The notes below the pieces were generated by a model that made no database searches, had not been told where the DNA came from, and worked only from the letters and a program-made list of their open reading frames with translations. Below, one piece after another: positions 9,932 through 18,480 of a DNA stretch of 64,000 nucleotides. The position numbers were made by a program, and so were the translations under genes. This stretch comes from Lysobacter_L cavernae. GTDB taxonomy: Bacteria > Pseudomonadota > Gammaproteobacteria > Xanthomonadales > Xanthomonadaceae. The DNA lies in assembly GCF_042648505.1 (NCBI RefSeq), contig NZ_JBHRXK010000005.1, positions 142,793 to 206,792 on the forward strand. Direction: 5' to 3'. Every line of letters starts with the position of its first letter. Within the stretch, counting starts at the first letter, position 1.

Positions 9932-10786
9932 TCATTCCAGTTGCGAGCGGGCATAGGCCGCATCCAGCGCCTCCATGGCGTCGACCGGCTTCAGCTTGGC
10001 GGCCTTTTCGTAGGCCGCCGCCGCTGCGTCCTCCTGCTTGTCGCCGTGCAGCAGCATCAGCACGTTGCCGTGCTCGATATGGGCGATCGGCGAATCCGGG
10101 GTCAGCTTGAGCGCGGTCTTGATGTGCTTCTCGGCCTCGGCCGCCTTGGCGCCGTAGGTCAGGCCGCCGATCATGCTGCCGACCTTGCCGATGATCTCGG
10201 CGTGGTACAGCGCCATCGCGGTATGGGCCTCGGCGTGCTTGGGGGCCAGTTGCAGCGCAGTGTCGAGCGCGCCGCGCACCTTGCCGGCGATGCCGGCCTT
10301 GAGCGCCTTGGCGATGCTCAGGCCCTGGCTGTAACGGCCCAGCGCGAAGGCGTGGCGGTAGTGGCTGTTGGCCTCGTCGGGCAAAGCCTTGACCGCGCCC
10401 TCGGCCAGCTTGGCCGCCTGCTCGAAGCGCTTGAGCTTTTCGGCATCGTCGTCGACCAGGTAGGTGGCGTGGATGCCGAGCGCCTTGACCGCGACCGAAG
10501 CCCCGACTGGGCCGAGTGCCTCGCCGGCGTCGAACGCGGCCTTGAAGTCGCCGCGGTGGAACGCGCGCCAGGCCTCCTGCAGGTCGGCGGACAGTGTTTC
10601 GGCATCGACTCCCTTCGGCGCAGCCTTGCCGGCGGCGGCGATCAGGGCGGCGGCGTGCTTGCCGTCGGGGTAGGGCTCGGTGTCGCCGGCATGCAGTTTC
10701 GGCCAGGCTTTCTTCAGGGCTTCGCCGGGATAGGCGTAGCCCTTGGCATCGTGCGGGAATGCGGCCCAGCTGGATTTCGCAGCCAT
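9932..10786 (-). CDS. TPR-like hypothetical protein
   Basis: A 284-residue cytoplasmic-looking protein, Ala/Lys-rich and largely helical. C-terminal repeats such as ALDTALQLAPKHAEAHTAMA and HIKTALKLTPDSPIAHIEHG have the spacing of tetratricopeptide repeats, so a protein-interaction scaffold is likely. The ATG at 10786 (MAAKSSWAAFPHD) is chosen over upstream in-frame starts because AAGGA sits about 8 bases before it. It is divergent from the phasin-like gene at 10926. No specific function is recognised. Confidence 0.75.
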   Translation of the reverse strand: MAAKSSWAAFPHDAKGYAYPGEALKKAWPKLHAGDTEPYPDGKHAAALIAAAGKAAPKGVDAETLSADLQEAWRAFHRGDFKAAFDAGEALGPVGASVAVKALGIHATYLVDDDAEKLKRFEQAAKLAEGAVKALPDEANSHYRHAFALGRYSQGLSIAKALKAGIAGKVRGALDTALQLAPKHAEAHTAMALYHAEIIGKVGSMIGGLTYGAKAAEAEKHIKTALKLTPDSPIAHIEHGNVLMLLHGDKQEDAAAAAYEKAAKLKPVDAMEALDAAYARSQLE

Positions 10787-10925
10787 ATGCGGTCCTTGTC
10801 GGCAGGTCGGAGCCGCAGCATCCCGCCGCAGCTTGGCACTGGCAAGAGGTAGTGTGTTTGCTCGATCGACGGTCGACACAGTGGCCCACGGAAACCGGCC
10901 GCCCGGGCCGGTCAGCGGAGCAAAC

Positions 10926-11246
10926 ATGGCAGCGGTGAAACGCACATCCCGCGCAGCAAACGGGACCACGCTGCGCCACCTCTGGCTCGCCAGCCTCGGC
11001 CTGGCCGTGATGGCGCGGCGCGAGGCCTTGGCCGCGGGCGTTCAGGTCATCGGGCACGCCGATGCCCTGCAGCGCCGCGTGCGCGGCCAGGTCGAACCCA
11101 GGGTCGTGCAGTTCAGTGCCGAGGTCGAGGCGCGACTGGCGCCGGTGCTCGAAAAGCTGGGCCTCAAGCCGGCCAAGGCCAAGCGCCCGCAGCGGGTGAC
11201 GCGCAAGGTCGCCAAGCCGGTCAGGCGGGCCGCGCGCAAGCCCTGA
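10926..11246 (+). CDS. small phasin-like protein with basic tail
   Basis: A 106-residue protein with a short helical core (LRHLWLASLGLAVMARREAL, residues ~17-36) and a Lys/Ala/Pro/Arg-rich C-terminal tail ending KPVRRAARKP. The W-L-A-[SG]-[LV]-G pattern plus basic tail resembles the larger phasin-like protein at 15729-16286 and PhaF/PhaI granule-associated proteins. There is no signal peptide. A DNA- or granule-binding role is inferred only. The start is the ATG at 10926. Confidence 0.6.
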   Translation: MAAVKRTSRAANGTTLRHLWLASLGLAVMARREALAAGVQVIGHADALQRRVRGQVEPRVVQFSAEVEARLAPVLEKLGLKPAKAKRPQRVTRKVAKPVRRAARKP

Positions 11247-11277
11247 ATCTTCATTCCATCGTCAGTGGAAAGGAAAC

Positions 11278-11306
11278 GCAACGCCCCGCGCAAACGGGGC
11301 GTTGTC
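11278..11306. terminator. convergent terminator
   Basis: Stem CAACGCCCCG / CGGGGCGTTG with a 6-base loop lies between the phasin-like gene and the convergent TetR gene. It can serve both strands. Confidence 0.65.
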
Positions 11307-11320
11307 GTTGCGGCGTCGGA

Positions 11321-11947
11321 TCAGTCGAGGTAGGCGCGGGTGAGGGTGTTGAGGTGCACCCGTTCGACGTCGCGCAGGAACGGCGCCAGCAGCATCATCA
11401 CCTGGACGATGCCGGCTCGGATCGCGGCATGCTCGTCCTTGTCGCCACGCGCGGCGGCGTAGTTGAGCCAGAACGTGGCGATGACCAGGACGTTGGTGGC
11501 GGTCGCGGCCAGCTCGTCCTTGGAAGCGCGCATCACCCCGGCCCGCGACAGGCCCTGCATCACCGTGTGGGCCTGCTCGTCGGCGCGCCTGAGGATGCGC
11601 GCGAAACGCAGGCGCAGGCGACGGTTGCGGCTGAGGATCTCGACCAGGTCACGGTGCAGGAAGCGGTAATCCCAGATGCACTCGAACACCAGGTGCAACT
11701 GCAGCCAGATGTCCTCGAGCCCAGGCAGGCGCCCCTGCGGCGCGGCGAGCGCGACGTCCATGCGCTCTTCGAAGCGCGCGAACAACTGCTCGATGATGTC
11801 GTCCTTGTTGCGGAAGTGGTAGTACAGATTGCCGGGGCTGATCTCCAGCTCGTCGGCGATGTGGTTGGTGGTGACGTTGGGCTCGCCCTGCGCGTTGAAC
11901 ATGGTCAACGCGGCATCGAGGATGCGCTGTCGGGTCTGCTTCGCCAT
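11321..11947 (-). CDS. TetR-family regulator
   Basis: A 208-residue repressor-type protein. The N-terminal helix-turn-helix reads RQRILDAALTMFNAQGEPNVT...HIADELEISPGNLYYHFRNKDD; the rest is a helical ligand domain. It lies 35 bases downstream of the acyl-CoA-binding protein gene on the same strand, so they probably share a transcript divergent from the acyl-CoA reductase gene. An acyl-CoA or fatty-acid ligand is plausible from context but not shown. Confidence 0.9.
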   Translation of the reverse strand: MAKQTRQRILDAALTMFNAQGEPNVTTNHIADELEISPGNLYYHFRNKDDIIEQLFARFEERMDVALAAPQGRLPGLEDIWLQLHLVFECIWDYRFLHRDLVEILSRNRRLRLRFARILRRADEQAHTVMQGLSRAGVMRASKDELAATATNVLVIATFWLNYAAARGDKDEHAAIRAGIVQVMMLLAPFLRDVERVHLNTLTRAYLD

Positions 11948-11982
11948 GGGTTCAGTTCACCGAACGGCCCGCCGCCCGCGGC

Positions 11983-12255
11983 TCAGCCGCGCAGCTTCTT
12001 GACCAGGTCGATGTACTTCTGCCGGGCTTCGGCCTGGTCGGTGCCCTTGAGCTTGACCCAGGCCTCGTACTTGGCGGTGCCGACAAAATCGAAGAAACCG
12101 GGCTTGGCGCCACTGACGTCACCCTCCGCGCCCTGCTTGTAGAGCGCGTACAGACGCAGCAGGGTGTCGTTGTCGGGGCGCTCGGACAGTGACTTGACGT
12201 CCTTTGCGGCTTGCTCGAATGCCTGCTGCAAATCAGCGTTACGCAGATCGGACAT
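11983..12255 (-). CDS. acyl-CoA-binding protein
   Basis: A 90-residue ACBP that would bind and shuttle long-chain acyl-CoA in the cytoplasm. Family motifs are LQQAFEQAAKDVKSL, LLRLYALYKQGAEGDV, KPGFFDFVGTAKYEAW and AEARQKYIDLV; length matches stand-alone ACBPs. The start is ATG 12255 (MSDLRN); an in-frame upstream ATG at 12279 adds eight unlikely residues. Position between a TetR gene and a divergent fatty acyl-CoA reductase suggests it supplies acyl-CoA to that enzyme. Confidence 0.93.
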   Translation of the reverse strand: MSDLRNADLQQAFEQAAKDVKSLSERPDNDTLLRLYALYKQGAEGDVSGAKPGFFDFVGTAKYEAWVKLKGTDQAEARQKYIDLVKKLRG

Positions 12256-12407
12256 GGTGGCGCCCCTCCCGGCGGCCAAGATGGTGACGGCATTACCGCA
12301 CGCGCTGTTGGGGTGGTCAATACGAGGGAATTGTTCGACGGCACCGGCTCTGGCAACGTAGCGGCATACACCGCAGCGGCGGTCGACTCGGATCCAGGGA
12401 GAAGGGC

Positions 12408-14396
12408 ATGAGTTATTTCGTCACCGGCGCGACCGGTTTCATCGGCCGCTATCTGGTCAGCAACCTGCTCAAGCGCAAGGGCACTGTTTACGTGCTGGTG
12501 CGCAAGGACTCGCACAAGAAGCTCGACGCCATCGCCAAACGGATGGGCTGGGACAGCAAGCGTGTGGTGCTGGTCGACGGCGACATGACCAAGCCCAAGT
12601 GCGGCGTCAGCGCCGCCCAGCTGCGTGCCCTCGATGGCAAGGTCAGGCATTTCTTCCACCTGGCCGCGATCTACGACCTGACTGCCAAACCGGAAGCCCA
12701 GCGCGCCGCCAACATCGACGGCACCCAGCACGCCCTCGACCTGGCGGCGACGATCAAGGCAGGCACCTTCCACCACACCAGTTCGATCGCCGCCGCCGGC
12801 CTGTACCCGGGCGTGTTCCGTGAGGACATGTTTGACGAGGCCGAGGGCCTGGATGATCCCTATCTGCGCACCAAGCACGATTCCGAGGGGCTGGTGCGCA
12901 GGGAGAAGCGCCTGAAATGGCGCATTTATCGTCCGGGCATGGTGGTCGGCCATTCGCAGACCGGCGAGATGGACAAGATCGACGGTCCGTACTACTTCTT
13001 CACCTTCCTCAAGAAGCTGCGCGAAATGCTGCCGCCATGGATGCCGACGCTCGGCATCGAGGGCGGGCGCATCAACGTGGTGCCGGTCGATTTCGTGGTC
13101 GATGCGATGGACCACATCGCCCACAAGCCCAAGCTCGACGGCCATTGCTTCCATCTGACCGATCCCGAGCCGCAGCGCGTCGGCGAGGTGCTCAACACGT
13201 TTGCCCGTGCCGGCCATGCGCCGGAGATGACCATGCGCATCGACGCGCGCATGTTCGCCTTCGTGCCCAGCGGCGTGCGTGGCGCGGTCGGTAACCTGCC
13301 GCCGGTGCGGCGCTTCATCGGCATGCTGCTGCGCGACTTCAAGATTCCCAAGGAAACCCTGAAGTTCATCACCTATCCCACGCGCTTCGACAACCGCGAG
13401 GCCGAGCGCGCCCTGCGCGGCAGCGGCATCAAGGTACCGGCCCTCGACACGTACGCCTGGCGGCTGTGGGACTACTGGGAGCGCCACCTCGACCCGGACC
13501 TGTTCGTCGACCGCACACTCAAGGGCAAGGTGCGCAACAAGGTGGTTGTGATCACCGGCGGCTCGTCGGGCATCGGCTTGGCAACGGCGGAGAAGGTGTC
13601 CGCGGCCGGCGCGATCACGATCATCGTTGCCCGCGGCGAGGGCGACCTGTTCAAGGCACGTGACGCGATGAATGCCAGCGGCGGCAAGGTCTTCGCCTAC
13701 ACGGCGGACCTGTCCGACATGGCCGACTGCGATCGCCTGGTGAAGCAGATTCTCGACGAACACGGTCACGTTGACATCCTGGTCAACAACGCCGGCCGTT
13801 CGATCCGCCGTTCGATCGAACTCAGCTACGACCGCTTCCACGACTTCGAACGCACCATGCAGCTCAACTACTTCGGCAGCCTGCGCCTGATCATGGGCTT
13901 CATGCCGAGGATGACCGAGCGCCGCAAGGGCCACATCATCAACATCAGCTCGATCGGCGTGCTGGCCAATTCGCCGCGGTTCTCGGCCTATGTCGCCTCG
14001 AAGGCGGCGCTGGATGCGTTCAGCCGTTGCGCGCAGGGCGAGTTGTCGGGCAAGGGCATCAGCTTCACCACGATCAACATGCCGCTGGTGAAGACGCCGA
14101 TGATCGCGCCGACCAAGATGTACGACAGCGTGCCGACGCTGACCCCGGACGAGGCCGCCGACCTGCTGGTGAAGGGCATCATCGAGCGGCCCAGCCGCAT
14201 CGCCACGCGCCTGGGCATCTTTGCCTCGGTGGTCAACGCGCTGGCGCCGAAGGCCTACGAGGTGGTGATGAACACCGCGTTCGAGCTGTTCCCGGATTCG
14301 GCTGCGGCCAAGGGCGACAAGAAGGCGATCAAGGAAGAGCACGCCAGCAACGAGCAGATCGCCTTTGCCGCGCTGATGCGGGGCGTGCACTGGTAG
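12408..14396 (+). CDS. two-domain fatty acyl-CoA reductase (SDR family)
   Basis: A 662-residue fusion of two NAD(P)-binding reductase domains. The N-terminal extended-SDR half has GATGFIGRYL at residue ~7 and YLRTK near 152. The C-terminal classical SDR half has VVITGGSSGIG near 383, NNAGRSIRRSI and YVASK near 527. Length and order match the Marinobacter FACoAR (Maqu_2220 type) that reduces fatty acyl-CoA through the aldehyde to the alcohol, the precursor of wax esters. The N-terminal half could alternatively act on other acyl thioesters. A short AG-rich ribosome site (GGGAGAAGGG) precedes the ATG. Confidence 0.85.
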   Translation: MSYFVTGATGFIGRYLVSNLLKRKGTVYVLVRKDSHKKLDAIAKRMGWDSKRVVLVDGDMTKPKCGVSAAQLRALDGKVRHFFHLAAIYDLTAKPEAQRAANIDGTQHALDLAATIKAGTFHHTSSIAAAGLYPGVFREDMFDEAEGLDDPYLRTKHDSEGLVRREKRLKWRIYRPGMVVGHSQTGEMDKIDGPYYFFTFLKKLREMLPPWMPTLGIEGGRINVVPVDFVVDAMDHIAHKPKLDGHCFHLTDPEPQRVGEVLNTFARAGHAPEMTMRIDARMFAFVPSGVRGAVGNLPPVRRFIGMLLRDFKIPKETLKFITYPTRFDNREAERALRGSGIKVPALDTYAWRLWDYWERHLDPDLFVDRTLKGKVRNKVVVITGGSSGIGLATAEKVSAAGAITIIVARGEGDLFKARDAMNASGGKVFAYTADLSDMADCDRLVKQILDEHGHVDILVNNAGRSIRRSIELSYDRFHDFERTMQLNYFGSLRLIMGFMPRMTERRKGHIINISSIGVLANSPRFSAYVASKAALDAFSRCAQGELSGKGISFTTINMPLVKTPMIAPTKMYDSVPTLTPDEAADLLVKGIIERPSRIATRLGIFASVVNALAPKAYEVVMNTAFELFPDSAAAKGDKKAIKEEHASNEQIAFAALMRGVHW

Positions 14397-14493
14397 GCGC
14401 AGGCGTCAGGCAGCCCGCGCCCTTTCGCCTGCAAAGCGACGAGCTTTGCGGGCATCACTCAATAGGCCAGTCGCCCAAGCTGGTGTATCGCGC

Positions 14494-15453
14494 TCAATAA
14501 CTGCGGCATTGCAGGAACCGCACCGTGCGCCCGCTGCCCGGCGGCGGTTGCAGCTGCAGGCGCGAGACGCGCAGGGAGTCGTAGCTGCCGAGGATGGCGC
14601 AGATCGGTTGCACCGGATCGGGGCTGTCGTCGTCGCGCTGGTGCACCAGCAGGGTCGACTGGGTCGACCAGAGCGCGCGTTCGATCCCGGGCAGCGCACC
14701 CACCGTGCGGATGACCTCACTGCGCTCGAACTGCTCGCGGTTCGGGTCGGCCGGTGCCGGTGCGGTCAAGGCCGTGTCGGCGACCGAGGGAGCGGCGCTG
14801 GGCGGCTGCACAGTCGTCGTGGTCGCCGGCGCGACCGGGGCCTGAGCGTCCGCGTCCTGCAACAGGGGCAGCAGCAGGCCGGCGCCCACGCCGAGCACGA
14901 CGGCCGCGACCCAGACCAGGCCGGTCTCGCGCATGCTGCGCTTGCGCGCGCTGGCCGTGAGGTCTTCGTGCAGGGAGGGGGGGAGCAGGGGGCTGACCAG
15001 CGCCCACAGCCCGCTGCCGTCATAGAGGTCGATTGCGGTCGCGGCCTTGCGTGCCTGCGGCTCGATCCGGCCAGGCGTGGCCAGGATGCCGCCGGCCGCG
15101 TTGTGGAAACGCACGGCGTCAGCCAGTTCCAGCACCGTGGCTTGGCCGACGCGGTAGTTCATGCCGCCCTGCTTGCAGGCCAGTAGCCAAGGGCGACCAT
15201 CGCGAAGCAGGCGCAGCTCGGCCTGCGACCCGCGTTCGACGGTCTGCTCGATGGATTCGGCGGTGTAGCCTTTTGCCTGCAGCGCCTCGATCACCAGACG
15301 CGCCAATTCGCGCCAACGCATCGCGGACAGGGCGGCAACGCCGGCCGCGGTCTCGGCCTGGCGCCGGCGGATCAACCACAGGTAGGCCGTGAACAATCCA
15401 CCCAGCAACACGGTGACGGCGGTCGCGATCAGTACGGAAAAACCAGTCGACAT
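14494..15453 (-). CDS. membrane protein with degenerate Mrr-like nuclease domain
   Basis: A 319-residue protein. Residues ~5-28 form one membrane segment; residues ~45-160 resemble the Mrr/restriction-endonuclease-like fold (WRELARLVIEALQAKGY, RLLRDGRPWLLACKQG, ADAVRFHNAAGGILATPGRI). A second membrane segment (~residues 177-197) precedes a Thr/Pro/Ala linker and a C-terminal region with two Cys. The catalytic lysine is kept (ACK), but the usual Asp and Glu/Gln of D-(E/Q)xK are not obvious, so activity is doubtful. No partner gene for DNA modification is nearby. Function unknown. Confidence 0.7.
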   Translation of the reverse strand: MSTGFSVLIATAVTVLLGGLFTAYLWLIRRRQAETAAGVAALSAMRWRELARLVIEALQAKGYTAESIEQTVERGSQAELRLLRDGRPWLLACKQGGMNYRVGQATVLELADAVRFHNAAGGILATPGRIEPQARKAATAIDLYDGSGLWALVSPLLPPSLHEDLTASARKRSMRETGLVWVAAVVLGVGAGLLLPLLQDADAQAPVAPATTTTVQPPSAAPSVADTALTAPAPADPNREQFERSEVIRTVGALPGIERALWSTQSTLLVHQRDDDSPDPVQPICAILGSYDSLRVSRLQLQPPPGSGRTVRFLQCRSY

Positions 15454-15600
15454 GCACGGCTCGAAGCGTTTTGGGACGGCGACTATACGTCAGCCGTGCC
15501 TTCGCTCCCGTGGCATCGATCACGGGCCGAAATCCGCACAGTGGCAACGTGTCGAGTCTTCCGGCACGGGCACGCTCAGCGGCGGAAATCAGGCATAAGA

Positions 15601-15662
15601 AAGCCCGCCAGTCCGAAACCGTAAGGGGAGGGGAGCATACGGAAGCGCGGACTGGCGGGCTT
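15601..15662 (-). terminator. long inverted repeat downstream of phasin gene
   Basis: Perfect 15-base arms AAGCCCGCCAGTCCG (15601-15615) and CGGACTGGCGGGCTT (15648-15662) flank a 32-base loop. On the minus strand it ends in CTTTCTTA, so it can terminate the phasin-like transcript, although the loop is unusually long. The rest of the 275-base gap (15454-15728) shows no gene. Confidence 0.6.
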
Positions 15663-15728
15663 GTGACGCGCGTGGCACGCGGCCACGCGATGGATCGACT
15701 GCTTTGGACCGAGGTACTTTCTGCGGCG

Positions 15729-16286
15729 TTACGGCGCGGCCGGCGACTTGCGTCGCGCGGTCGATTTGTGTGCGGCCTTCTTGGCAGCAGGCTTCTTCGC
15801 CACGGCTGCCCGGGCCGGCGCCTTCTTCGCTGCCGACGGCTTGCCGCCCTGCCTGCGCAGTTCCGTGGTCAGGGCATCAACGCGCCTGCTGAGCTCACCG
15901 AGGTCGTCGCGGCCCGGCACGCCGAGCTTGACCAGGGCGCGGTGCACGCGCTCCTCGAACACCTTCTCGAGGCGGTCCCAGGTATCGGCGGCGCGTTCGC
16001 GCGCCTGGTCGACCCGGGATTCGACGACGTCGCGCACGGCATCGGCCTGGCCACCGGCGAACTTGCGCGCGGTCTGCTCCAGGCTCAGGCCTTCCTTGAC
16101 CAGGCCCTCGAACAGCTTGGTGCCCTCGGACTGGGCGCGGGCGAAAGCGCCGACGCCGGCCAGCCAGATCTGCTGGGCCGACTCGCTGAGGGTCTTGGAC
16201 AGGCGTTCGGCCTGTTGTTGCGGGCTGGGCTTGCCGGCCGGGCGGCTGCCGGTGGCCTTCTTCGCGGTCTTCTTGAACTTGGCCAT
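15729..16286 (-). CDS. phasin family protein with histone-like tail (PhaF-like)
   Basis: A 185-residue protein. Residues ~25-130 are a phasin-type amphipathic region (SESAQQIWLAGVGAFARAQS, GTKLFEGLVKEGLSLEQ) with predicted coiled coil; residues ~135-185 are an AAKKP/KSTARR basic tail as in PhaF and AlgP. Such proteins coat polyhydroxyalkanoate granules or bind DNA. ATG 16286 gives MAKFKKTAKK; upstream extension is antisense noise. It lies between the patatin gene and the long hairpin on the same strand. Granule binding is inferred; no PHA synthase is present in the window. Confidence 0.82.
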   Translation of the reverse strand: MAKFKKTAKKATGSRPAGKPSPQQQAERLSKTLSESAQQIWLAGVGAFARAQSEGTKLFEGLVKEGLSLEQTARKFAGGQADAVRDVVESRVDQARERAADTWDRLEKVFEERVHRALVKLGVPGRDDLGELSRRVDALTTELRRQGGKPSAAKKAPARAAVAKKPAAKKAAHKSTARRKSPAAP

Positions 16287-16374
16287 GCGCTTGCGGATCC
16301 GGTTGGGCGGGTATGGGCCACCATCTCCCGCCGGTCTAGAGCTTTCACACCAGCCCCGGGCAGGGGCTGGCAGG

Positions 16375-17613
16375 TCAGCGTCTGCGGCGACGGGCGACGA
16401 GCTGGTCGACATCGTCGAGCGCGCGCTTGAGGCGTGCGGTCGTTTCGGTATCGCGGCTGGGCGGGGTGATGCCGTCGAGGATCGAACGCTGCTCGTCGGC
16501 CAGGATCTCATCGCGCAGGCGGATGCCGTGTGCGGCCAGCAGCGGCCGCAGTGTGTCGGCACGGCGGCGCAGGTCGGCCAGGGTGTTGCGGTAGGCGATC
16601 TCGCAGATGCGCTGGCGTGCCGAGAAGCTGAAGGCATTGGTGAAGAACAGCTCGCCGTCTTCGGCGTTGGGCTCGAACACCAACTGGTCGATATCCGGGT
16701 ACTGCTGGCTGTAGCGCGCCAACCCGACCTGCATGCGCGATTGCAGCAGCGTGCGGAAGGTCTGCGACAGCACGGCCGGCAGACCGCCCGCGGCCAGGCT
16801 GCGCTCGTGTTCGACGGCGGCGACGCCGCCCTGGTTGAACGGCACCAGTGGGTTGATGCCGATCATCAGATCGATGCCGCGATCGAGCACGGCCGAGGCA
16901 TTCATCGTGCGGCGCAGCGCACCGTCGACGAAGTGGCGGCCGCGCACCTCGACCGGCGGATACAAGCCGGGCAGCGCGGCGCTGGCCTGTACTGCCTTGG
17001 AGATCGGCACGTCGTCCCAGCCTTCACCGCCGAAACGCACCACCGCACCGTTGTCGAGGTCGACCGCGACAACGTACAGCGGCGCGGCCAGGTCGCGGAA
17101 GTCATTGCTGCGGCCGCGGCGGGTGAACACTTCGCGCAGGAAGTGCTCGACCTGGGCGTTGTCGAACAGCCCGTTCGGCACCAGACCGCCGAAACGGGTG
17201 ACCAGGTCCGACCAGCGTGCCTCGCGCGGCGAAAACAGCAGCTCGCGCCACCATTGCGTAGCCAGCCGCGGCAGGCTGGCGGCGCGGCGCAGGTATTCGA
17301 AGATCGCCGGGCGCAGGAAGGTCTCGGGCCGGAACTGCACGTCGTCGCTGTCGCCGGTGATGAATATCCGGCACATCTGCGCGGTGTCGATGCGGTTGGC
17401 CAGGCCGGCGGCGAGGAAGGCGCCGCTGCTGACGCCGACGTAGCTGTCGAGGCGGGTCAGGTCGAGGCCCTCGAAGGCCTCGTCGAGTGCGCGCAGCGCG
17501 CCGAGCTCGTACATGCCGCCGATGGGACCGCCACCGGCAACCGCCAGGCCGATCCGGGCAGGACGGTCGGCGTTCGCGCGTGCCCGTGTCCGGGCGGTGT
17601 GGAGTGACAGCAT
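16375..17613 (-). CDS. patatin-like phospholipase
   Basis: A 412-residue cytoplasmic-type patatin hydrolase. The oxyanion motif GGGPIGG lies near residues 27-33, the nucleophile elbow GVSSG near 62-66 and the catalytic Asp in FVDGALRR near ~230, giving the Ser-Asp dyad. There is no signal peptide. It would deacylate phospholipids or neutral lipids. Start ATG 17613 (MLSLHTAR) is chosen; the frame upstream overlaps the divergent gene. It sits upstream of the phasin gene on the same strand, with a hairpin (CCAGCCCC/GGGGCTGG, 16350-16370) between them. Confidence 0.9.
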   Translation of the reverse strand: MLSLHTARTRARANADRPARIGLAVAGGGPIGGMYELGALRALDEAFEGLDLTRLDSYVGVSSGAFLAAGLANRIDTAQMCRIFITGDSDDVQFRPETFLRPAIFEYLRRAASLPRLATQWWRELLFSPREARWSDLVTRFGGLVPNGLFDNAQVEHFLREVFTRRGRSNDFRDLAAPLYVVAVDLDNGAVVRFGGEGWDDVPISKAVQASAALPGLYPPVEVRGRHFVDGALRRTMNASAVLDRGIDLMIGINPLVPFNQGGVAAVEHERSLAAGGLPAVLSQTFRTLLQSRMQVGLARYSQQYPDIDQLVFEPNAEDGELFFTNAFSFSARQRICEIAYRNTLADLRRRADTLRPLLAAHGIRLRDEILADEQRSILDGITPPSRDTETTARLKRALDDVDQLVARRRRR

Positions 17614-17715
17614 GGAGGCACGTGCCGCGGGGTTCGCCCGAGTGTAGCGGAAAGCTGCCAAGTGCCCTTCGGCCGCGGGCGTGGGCGGTTGCAGCCATCG
17701 TGCGCCGCCGTGAAT

Positions 17716-18474
17716 ATGGCCGCGATGTCCAGGACGAATGCACGACGCCCCTCCAGCGGCCGCCCCTTGCCGGAGCGGTTGGCCGACCTGTTGGTTCGCC
17801 ATCAGGCCCTGTACGACCCGACGCAGGAACCACGCAATGACCTGCGCTGGCTGCCCGAGCTGCGGCAGTGGCAGGCACGGCGGCTCGAGGCCAGCTTCGA
17901 CCGCTTCCTGCGCGATCCGCAGCGGCGCCCGGCGGCGCAGTTCTTTCTCAGCGACGTCTACAACGACCATGACTTCAGCCGCCGCGACGCCGACATCGCC
18001 AAGGTGCTGCCGATGATGCAGCGGCTGCTGCCGCAGGCGCTGCTGACGACTGTCGCCGACGCGATCGAGCTGGGCCTGCTGACCCATGCCTTCGATCTGC
18101 GCATGGCGCAGGCGCTGCACGAGCTCGCGCCGAAGCGTCGCAAGCTCGATGCGCCGCTGTATGCGCAGGCCTACCGCCGCTGCGGCCTGCCGCGCTTGCG
18201 TGCGCACCAGATCGACCTGATCGCGCGGGTCGGCAACGGCCTCGGCCAGGCCTTGCGCCTGCCGGGCGTGGCCACGTTGTTGAAGCTGTCGCGTGGGCCG
18301 GCGCGGGTGGCCGGACTGGCCGAGCTGCAGGGCTTCCTCGAACGCGGCTTCGCCGCGTTTGCCAAGCTCGGCGACGTGCGCGGCTTCATCGCCGAGATCG
18401 AGGCCGATGAGCGCGACGTCTCGCAGCGCCTGTTCGCAGGCGAGGCCGACCCGTTCCGCGGCCAGATCGCCTGA
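17716..18474 (+). CDS. FFLEELY-motif family protein
   Basis: A 252-residue soluble helical protein of a family found in Xanthomonadales and relatives, named for a motif seen here as FFLSDVY near residue 76, followed by RRDADIAKVLPMMQRLLP. There is no signal peptide or membrane segment. It is divergent from the patatin lipase and convergent with the PHA-system protein gene, a conserved association in the group as far as I recall. Biochemical function is unknown. An alternative start at 17725 (MSRTNAR) is equally possible. Confidence 0.75.
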   Translation: MAAMSRTNARRPSSGRPLPERLADLLVRHQALYDPTQEPRNDLRWLPELRQWQARRLEASFDRFLRDPQRRPAAQFFLSDVYNDHDFSRRDADIAKVLPMMQRLLPQALLTTVADAIELGLLTHAFDLRMAQALHELAPKRRKLDAPLYAQAYRRCGLPRLRAHQIDLIARVGNGLGQALRLPGVATLLKLSRGPARVAGLAELQGFLERGFAAFAKLGDVRGFIAEIEADERDVSQRLFAGEADPFRGQIA

Positions 18475-18480
18475 GCTGGC

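Noticed and set aside
12256..12407. Palindromic TetR operator between ACBP and acyl-CoA reductase genes
   Set aside because: Only weak partial symmetry (GTCAAT...ATTG) was found; not enough to call a site.
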